A stretch of DNA of 64,000 bases from an uncultured Veillonellaceae bacterium (GTDB taxonomy: Bacteria; Bacillota; Negativicutes; Veillonellales; Dialisteraceae), in NCBI GenBank assembly GCA_949286115.1, contig CASEBK010000031.1:118574-182573 (forward strand), in the 5' to 3' direction. Within the stretch, counting starts at the first letter, position 1; every line of letters begins with the position of its first letter. A program made the translations under genes and the position numbers. This document shows, in pieces, positions 59,306 through 64,000 of this stretch. Below the pieces are notes generated by a model. The model was not told the DNA's origin. It searched no databases and worked only from the letters and a program-made list of their open reading frames with translations.

Positions 59306-59977
59306 TCAATGCCTCCTGAGGAACGCTTCCAGCAGATCTTTTTCCTTATAGAAGCGGCGCTTCTCCACCATCTGCGAAAGCGACTCCGTGAGCGCCGTAT
59401 TATCCGCATCGGAATTGATGATCCCCAAGACGACGCGGAAGCCGCTCACCTGAAGCACCATGTGATACGCTTCGCGATAGGTGATATCGTTTTCTATGAC
59501 GGTCACGACGAAGCTCCCTTCCCAGCGGGGATGTCCGCGGTCGGTCCTGCGCACGAGCGGCGCGTCGCCCTCATAAGTTATGCCGCTCGCCCGGAGCTCC
59601 CCATTGAGATTGGCGGCGATGACGTCCATCTGCTCGGCAGGCGTCTTATTCCGATACGCCGCCGCGCCTTCCTTGGCCAGATACTGCGCGCCGATCTGGA
59701 CCGATGCAGCCCATCCATAGGAAAAGTCCGCGCCGTCCGCCCAGGTCATATTGTAAAATGTGCCGTTCAGCATGCCCGCTCGGATGAGCGTCCACCGGAT
59801 ACCGCCCGTTGCAAGGAAAGGCAGCGCCTGCTGCTCTCCCTCTGTGAAGGTGACTCCTTTTGGAAGTTTCATCCGTCCGATATAGGCCATGTCCCATTGA
59901 TCTGCCGCGCCGACCGGAGCCGCTGCGGAGAGCGCCAGCGCCCCGGTCAGCAGAGCGGCCATCCATTTCCCTTTCAT
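59306..59977 (-). CDS. Secreted protein, unrecognised
   Basis: A 223-residue protein with a typical signal peptide (1-24, ending APVGA) and no later membrane helix. The mature part has alternating strands (VTFTEGEQQALPFLATGG, GSFVVTVIENDITYREAYHMV) and a basic C-terminal helix. No family recognised; periplasmic location is inferred. The ATG lies one base after the glnS stop, so it is co-transcribed with glnS, which gives no functional clue. Confidence 0.8.
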   Translation of the reverse strand: MKGKWMAALLTGALALSAAAPVGAADQWDMAYIGRMKLPKGVTFTEGEQQALPFLATGGIRWTLIRAGMLNGTFYNMTWADGADFSYGWAASVQIGAQYLAKEGAAAYRNKTPAEQMDVIAANLNGELRASGITYEGDAPLVRRTDRGHPRWEGSFVVTVIENDITYREAYHMVLQVSGFRVVLGIINSDADNTALTESLSQMVEKRRFYKEKDLLEAFLRRH

Positions 59978-59978
59978 A

Positions 59979-61655
59979 TCAGCCCTGCTTCTTCTGGATC
60001 TTTGCCCAAGAATCTTTCAGCCCGACGATGCGGTTCACCACGATGTGCCCTTCCGTCGTATCTTTATCGATGATGAAATATCCCTTGCGCAGGAACTGGA
60101 AGCGGTCGCCCACCTTGTAGTCCAGGATCGCCGGTTCCGCCTTGCTGTGGAGGACCGTAAGGGAATCCTTATTGATCTTCTCCATGAAATCCCGGCCGTC
60201 GTCCTGGTCGTCCGGCGAGATGAGGTAATCATAGAGCCGCGCGGTGATGTCTACCGCGGTATCGGCACATACCCAGTGCAGCGTCCCCTTGACCTTGCGG
60301 TCCGCGCCCGGAGTGCCGCTCCGCGTGTCCATGTCGCAGGTGCAGCGGATCTCCTGGATATGGCCCTCTTCATCCTTCACGACCTCGTCGCAGCGGACGA
60401 TATACGCCCCTTTGAGGCGCACTTCCTTGCCCGGAGCCATGCGGAAGAATTTCTTTGCCGGCGTTTCCATGAAATCGTCCCGCTCGATATAGAGGTTCCG
60501 GCTGAACGGCACCTGCCTCGTGCCCATCTCTTCGTTCTCCGAATTGTTTTCCAGCGTGACGTATTCGATCTGCCCTTCCGGATAGTTGGTGAGGACTACT
60601 TTCACGGGGTCGAGCACGGTCATGATGCGCGGCGCTTTCCCCTTGAGATCCTCCCGGATGCAGTGTTCCAGCTGGGCGATGCTCACCACATTGTCCGCCT
60701 TCGCGACGCCGATCTGGTCGCAGAACATGCGGAGCGATTCCGGCGTGTAGCCTCGTCTCCGAATGCCGGAGATGGTGGGCATGCGTGGATCGTCCCAGCC
60801 GGAGACCACGCCCGCTTCCACCATGCGGCGAAGCTTTCTCTTGCTGGTGATCATAGTGGTCACATTGAGGCGGGCAAATTCGATCTGCCGGGGCTTTTCT
60901 TCCCCGTCGAACGCCTGGAGGCACCATTCGTAGAGCGGGCGGCGCTCTTCAAATTCCAGCGTGCAGATGGAGTGGGTGATGCCTTCCAGCGCGTCGGACA
61001 GCGGGTGTGCGAAATCGTAGAGCGGATAGATGCACCAAGCATCGCCCGTGCGGTGGTGCGTCGCATGCAGGATGCGGTAGATGACAGGGTCGCGCATGAC
61101 CATATTGGGCGAAGCCATGTCGATCTTCGCACGGAGCACCTTTTCCCCGTCTTTGTACTTGCCTTCCTTCATCTCCTGGAAGAGCTTCAGGTTCTCCTCC
61201 ACGGAGCGGTTCCGCCAGGGGCTTTCCTTGCCCGGATGATTCAGGTCGCCGCGGGTGTCGTGGATCTCTTCGCTGGTCTGGTCATCCACATAGGCGAGCC
61301 CCATGCGGATGAGCTTGCATGCAAATTCATAGAGTTCAGGGAAATAGTCCGATGCATAGTGCACCGGTTCCTTCCACTGGAAGCCGAGCCACTTGACGTC
61401 TTCCAGAATGGAATTGACATATTCCACCTCTTCCTTTGTAGGATTCGTATCATCAAAGCGCACGTTCGTCTCGCCATGATATTTCTTCCCGATACCGAAA
61501 TTCAGGCAGATGCTCTTCACATGACCGATATGAAGGTAGCCATTCGGTTCCGGCGGGAAACGCGTGAGCACCCGTCCATTTTTATATACATGATTGGCGA
61601 TGTCCTTATTGATCTCCGCCTCAATAAAATTCGCCGCTTCTCTTTTTTCTTCCAT
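59979..61655 (-). CDS. glnS: Glutaminyl-tRNA synthetase
   Basis: Charges tRNA-Gln directly. The 558 residues have the class I motif in RFPPEPNGYLHIGHVKSICL split around HIGH, GlnRS-specific NVRFDDTNPTKE, the KMSKS-like ITSKRKLRRMV, and the two C-terminal anticodon-binding beta barrels. The start at 61655 follows AAAGGAGA; an in-frame ATG at 61679 is weaker. A TATAAT (61728-61723) about 68 bases upstream is a likely -10. Confidence 0.96.
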   Translation of the reverse strand: MEEKREAANFIEAEINKDIANHVYKNGRVLTRFPPEPNGYLHIGHVKSICLNFGIGKKYHGETNVRFDDTNPTKEEVEYVNSILEDVKWLGFQWKEPVHYASDYFPELYEFACKLIRMGLAYVDDQTSEEIHDTRGDLNHPGKESPWRNRSVEENLKLFQEMKEGKYKDGEKVLRAKIDMASPNMVMRDPVIYRILHATHHRTGDAWCIYPLYDFAHPLSDALEGITHSICTLEFEERRPLYEWCLQAFDGEEKPRQIEFARLNVTTMITSKRKLRRMVEAGVVSGWDDPRMPTISGIRRRGYTPESLRMFCDQIGVAKADNVVSIAQLEHCIREDLKGKAPRIMTVLDPVKVVLTNYPEGQIEYVTLENNSENEEMGTRQVPFSRNLYIERDDFMETPAKKFFRMAPGKEVRLKGAYIVRCDEVVKDEEGHIQEIRCTCDMDTRSGTPGADRKVKGTLHWVCADTAVDITARLYDYLISPDDQDDGRDFMEKINKDSLTVLHSKAEPAILDYKVGDRFQFLRKGYFIIDKDTTEGHIVVNRIVGLKDSWAKIQKKQG

Positions 61656-61820
61656 GGGACTCTCCTTTGCATATTCCACTGCGGACGCTCGTGCAGTCCG
61701 TATGACAGACGTACATACAATGATTATATTTTAGCACATCCAGAAAAAACGTGGAATGAAAAATCCCCTCGGCGCCGACAAAATCCCCATGCTACGCGCG
61801 ACGCTCCTCATCCCGGATTA

Positions 61821-61829
61821 TGATATAAT
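61821..61829 (+). promoter_or_regulatory. Extended -10 promoter of FAH-family gene
   Basis: TGATATAAT, a perfect TGnTATAAT, 41 bases before the ATG at 61870; no -35 consensus. Confidence 0.65.
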
Positions 61830-61869
61830 AATAAAAAATTTGTGAAAGCACACAGAAAGAAGGAGCATC

Positions 61870-62760
61870 ATGCAGAGACTGATCACATACACTTACGAAG
61901 GGCTCCGCCAGTGGGGCGTGCTCGCCGCGGACGGCCGGTCCATCTATCCCGCCTACGACCTGGAAGAGACATACTTCATCCCCCTTGCGGAGACGCTGGA
62001 AGAATTCATCGAGACCGGCGAAGAAGGCCTTCTGAATCTGGCCAAACTTCTGGAGAGCAATGAGAAAGACAAAAGCGTCGAACCGGTGCCGCTCTCTGAA
62101 GTCCAGCTCGAAGTCCCCTTCCGCCCGCGGAGAAACATTCTCTGCGTAGGCAAAAATTATCAGGAACACGTAAAGGAATTTGATCAGAACAAAGAGGCGA
62201 AGAATCCGGCGGCGCCGATCTTCTTCACCAAAGCCACCACCTCCGTCATCGGTCCGGAAGAAGCCATCGACAGCCATCCCGACGTGACGAGCCAGGTGGA
62301 CTACGAAGGCGAGCTGGGCGTCGTCATCGGCAAAGCCGGCACGGACATCGCTCCGGAAGACGCGATGAAGTACGTATACGGCTACACCATCATCAATGAC
62401 GTCACCGCCCGCGACCTCCAGAAGACTCACGTGCAGTGGTTCCGCGGCAAGAGCCTCGATACGTTCTGCCCCATGGGCCCCACCCTTCTCGTCGGCGGCT
62501 GGCCCGCCCCCTTTACGATCTACACCCGCGTGAATGGCCATCTCCGTCAGGAAGGTCATACGTCGGACCTGATCTTTTCCATTCCGAAGCTCATCGCCAC
62601 GCTCTCTTCCGGTATGACGCTCCTTCCGGGCGACGTGATCGCCACGGGCACGCCGAAGGGCGTCGGCATGGGCATGGAGCCGCCGACGTTTCTCAAAAAG
62701 GGCGACGTGGTAGAGATCACCATCGATCCCATCGGCACGCTCCGCAATCCCGTCAAATGA
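61870..62760 (+). CDS. Fumarylacetoacetate hydrolase-family protein
   Basis: A 296-residue enzyme of the FAH fold, which includes acylpyruvases and hydratase/isomerases of aromatic and sugar breakdown. It has CVGKNYQEHVKEFD, FFTKATTSVIGPEE, the metal-binding DYEGELGVVIGK and NDVTARDLQ, and the terminal LLPGDVIATGTPKGVGMG. The reaction cannot be fixed from sequence. ATG follows AAGGAGC. A lone plus-strand gene, divergent from glnS and convergent with the radical SAM gene. Confidence 0.92.
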   Translation: MQRLITYTYEGLRQWGVLAADGRSIYPAYDLEETYFIPLAETLEEFIETGEEGLLNLAKLLESNEKDKSVEPVPLSEVQLEVPFRPRRNILCVGKNYQEHVKEFDQNKEAKNPAAPIFFTKATTSVIGPEEAIDSHPDVTSQVDYEGELGVVIGKAGTDIAPEDAMKYVYGYTIINDVTARDLQKTHVQWFRGKSLDTFCPMGPTLLVGGWPAPFTIYTRVNGHLRQEGHTSDLIFSIPKLIATLSSGMTLLPGDVIATGTPKGVGMGMEPPTFLKKGDVVEITIDPIGTLRNPVK

Positions 62761-62765
62761 TCAAA

Positions 62766-62811
62766 AGCAAAAAGAGCAGCGTTTCCATTTGGAGACACTG
62801 CTCTTTTTTGC
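62766..62811. terminator. Bidirectional intrinsic terminator
   Basis: AAAAAGAGCAG and CTGCTCTTTTT arms with an inner GTTTCC/GGAGAC helix, between the convergent FAH-family and radical SAM genes. Confidence 0.9.
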
Positions 62812-62815
62812 TGCT

Positions 62816-63853
62816 TCATTTCCGGCCATACAGACGAAACGAAAAAGATCCCCGCCCGGTCTCAAGGACCGCCGTTCCCGGAGCCACCGCCTGTGACTCC
62901 TGGCACTGCAGCGGACCGAATTCGTTTTCAAGACGGAGCCAGTTCTTCCGCCGCTGCCCCATGACTTTCGACCGGTCTCTGGGATGACAGATGAGAGTAG
63001 CCGCCCCCGCGGCATTTCGCAGCGCCCGCCGCACCGCGTGACGGACGATGACCTGATCGGCGAGCTCGCCCATGGCCGGATGATAAGGCCCTGCAAGTAG
63101 CGAAGTGCCTCTGTCGAGCTCTTCTGTCGCCTGAAGTCCCATGCGGATGACGGAAATGCCGCGGTCTTCATACCATCGCTTCAGAAAAGCGCAGCGAAAC
63201 GCCGCTTCCTCCACTGTGAGAGGCCGATACGTCCCGGCTTCAAAAAGCGCCTGCAGCTTCGTCCCTCGAAGGACGAGCACCGGATAGAGGCGGACGAAAT
63301 CCGGATGGAGCGCCGCGCCAAGGCGCGCTGTCCGCCGCAGAGACGCCCCGCTCTCCCCGGGAAGGCCGATCATGAACTGCAGTCCCACGCGGAATCCCGC
63401 TGCCCGAAGCGTCCTCACCGCTTCCGCCGTATCGCGCGCGGTGTGCCCCCGCTCGGCCAGCCGGAGCACTTCGTCATCCAGGCTCTGCGCGCCCAGCTCC
63501 ACGGTAGAGACGCCCATGCGGGTCAGGAGCGCCAGCCGCGCTTCGTCGATACAGTCGGGCCGCGTGGAGAGGCGGATGCTCTGGATGCGTCCTGTATCGA
63601 GCGCCTCTTTTGCCGGCTGAAGGAGCGCCTCCATCACCGAAAGAGGCAGCGCAGTGAAGGAACCTCCATAATAGGCTGCTTCCCAATGCCGATCGCCGCC
63701 CGAGGTCATCCGGTACGAGGCGATCGTTTGCTCCGCCTCCTCCGGCGTGACGGGCGTCGCTGTGCCTGTAATGCGCACCTGATCGCAGAAAACGCACTGA
63801 TGCGGACAGCCGGAATGGGGGATGAACAGGGGAATGATCGCATGTTTCATCAT
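62816..63853 (-). CDS. Radical SAM protein (Elp3-like)
   Basis: A 345-residue radical SAM enzyme. The cluster motif is CPHQCVFC (CxxxCxxC) near residue 16, followed by YYGGSFTAL and the SAM-binding QFMIGLPGESGASL, with VELGAQSLDDEVLRLAERGH typical of the Elp3/MiaB-like oxidase group. Elp3-related radical SAM proteins modify tRNA, but no acetyltransferase domain is present, so the substrate is unknown. The AAGGACC site lies 5 to 8 bases before the ATG; the IS30-like element starts about 13 bases further upstream and has replaced whatever promoter existed. Confidence 0.9.
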   Translation of the reverse strand: MMKHAIIPLFIPHSGCPHQCVFCDQVRITGTATPVTPEEAEQTIASYRMTSGGDRHWEAAYYGGSFTALPLSVMEALLQPAKEALDTGRIQSIRLSTRPDCIDEARLALLTRMGVSTVELGAQSLDDEVLRLAERGHTARDTAEAVRTLRAAGFRVGLQFMIGLPGESGASLRRTARLGAALHPDFVRLYPVLVLRGTKLQALFEAGTYRPLTVEEAAFRCAFLKRWYEDRGISVIRMGLQATEELDRGTSLLAGPYHPAMGELADQVIVRHAVRRALRNAAGAATLICHPRDRSKVMGQRRKNWLRLENEFGPLQCQESQAVAPGTAVLETGRGSFSFRLYGRK

Positions 63854-63866
63854 AGGTCCTTGCGAA

Positions 63867-64000
63867 TGTACAATTTAAGTGCAACATCCTATGGGACATA
63901 GAAAAAATGGCCCATAGGAGCCTGTCATAACTAAGGTGTTTCAGCTCATTACCTTTCAGGAGGTTCCCATGTGCCATTATCATCATCTTACTCTCTTTGA
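63867..64000 (+). mobile_element. Left end of an IS30-like insertion sequence
   Basis: Starts with TGTACAATTTAAGTGCAAC (63867-63885), which resembles IS30-family terminal repeats (inner part TTTAAGTGCAAC), followed by the hairpin CCTATGGG/CCCATAGG (63888-63918) and the transposase start. The exact boundary and the right end are not visible. Confidence 0.75.
63969..64000 (+). CDS. IS30-family transposase, N-terminal fragment
   Basis: Only the first ten codons lie in the window: MCHYHHLTLF, behind AGGAGG. The HYxHLTLxE start is typical of IS30-family transposases (helix-turn-helix N-terminus). The gene continues past the right edge, so integrity cannot be judged. Confidence 0.7.
   Translation, partial: MCHYHHLTLF

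Noticed and set aside
1..64000. CRISPR array, prophage, toxin-antitoxin, defence island or secondary metabolite cluster
   Set aside because: No regularly spaced repeats, phage structural genes, small toxin-antitoxin pairs or synthase genes were seen; apart from the IS end the content is housekeeping.

Overview
The window looks like a chromosomal segment of a Negativicutes bacterium (Firmicutes with an outer membrane; a Veillonella/Megasphaera/Dialister-type relative is the best guess, not proven). The evidence is mixed: Bacillus-like gene neighbourhoods (radA-yacL-ispDF; ispA-tlyA-nadK-argR-recN; a mraZ-to-ftsZ division cluster; dnaG-rpoD) sit beside LPS inner-core heptose genes (gmhA, gmhB, a GT9 heptosyltransferase), a meso-DAP-type MurE, GlnRS and late cobalamin synthesis genes. 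Base composition is GC-rich and almost every gene is on the minus strand, as expected for one replichore arm with genes co-oriented to replication. The plus strand carries only a small orphan gene (21696), tadA with tRNA-Ser, a FAH-family enzyme, and the start of an IS30-like element at the right edge.

Layout, left to right (transcription mostly right to left). 1-3560: radA, yacL, and bifunctional ispDF, which is cut by the window edge. 3749-4246: an unrecognised three-zinc-finger protein. 4400-7180: dapB-asd-dapA (diaminopimelate/lysine). 7295-12113: ispA-tlyA-nadK-argR-recN. 12254-15026: pepP-efp-two Asp23-like genes-nusB. 15112-21495: a tightly overlapped cobalamin operon, cobU-cobQ-cbiB-cobS-pduX-cobD-cobC, with pduO at 27555 supplying adenosylation. 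21696-27399: two small unknown genes, mutS2 and a U32 peptidase-family protein. 27555-33063: pduO, ndk, htpX, tRNA-Pro(GGG), and the operon rRNA methyltransferase-ACT protein-hom-thrB. 33212-35773: nrdR-gmhA-gmhB-heptosyltransferase. 35895-48637: the dcw cluster mraZ-rsmH-ftsL-murE-murF-mraY-murD-murG-murC-ddl-ftsQ-ftsZ. 48894-50415: a small unknown gene, tadA overlapping tRNA-Ser(CGA), and tRNA(CAT). 50488-53496: dnaG-rpoD. 53588-59977: an ATP-grasp protein, uppP, a NUDIX hydrolase, a secreted repeat protein, an aminotransferase, two flavodoxins and another secreted protein. 59979-64000: glnS, a FAH-family enzyme, a radical SAM protein, and the IS30-like element.

The genes mostly serve the envelope and core metabolism: peptidoglycan precursors (DAP pathway, Mur enzymes, MraY, UppP, Ddl), LPS heptose, isoprenoids (IspDF, IspA), B12, and translation/replication factors. 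I found no defence system, prophage, CRISPR array or biosynthetic cluster, and no clearly new multi-gene system. The most notable points are: a division cluster without ftsI, ftsW, ftsA and murB; a four-repeat MraZ operator with exact 10-bp spacing at the mraZ promoter; a tRNA-Ser gene overlapping the end of tadA; several palindromic regulatory candidates (notably at ispA); a recurrent GTGTG-type tail behind intrinsic terminators; and a few unrecognised proteins. All long plus-strand reading frames that lie antisense to these genes were treated as shadows.
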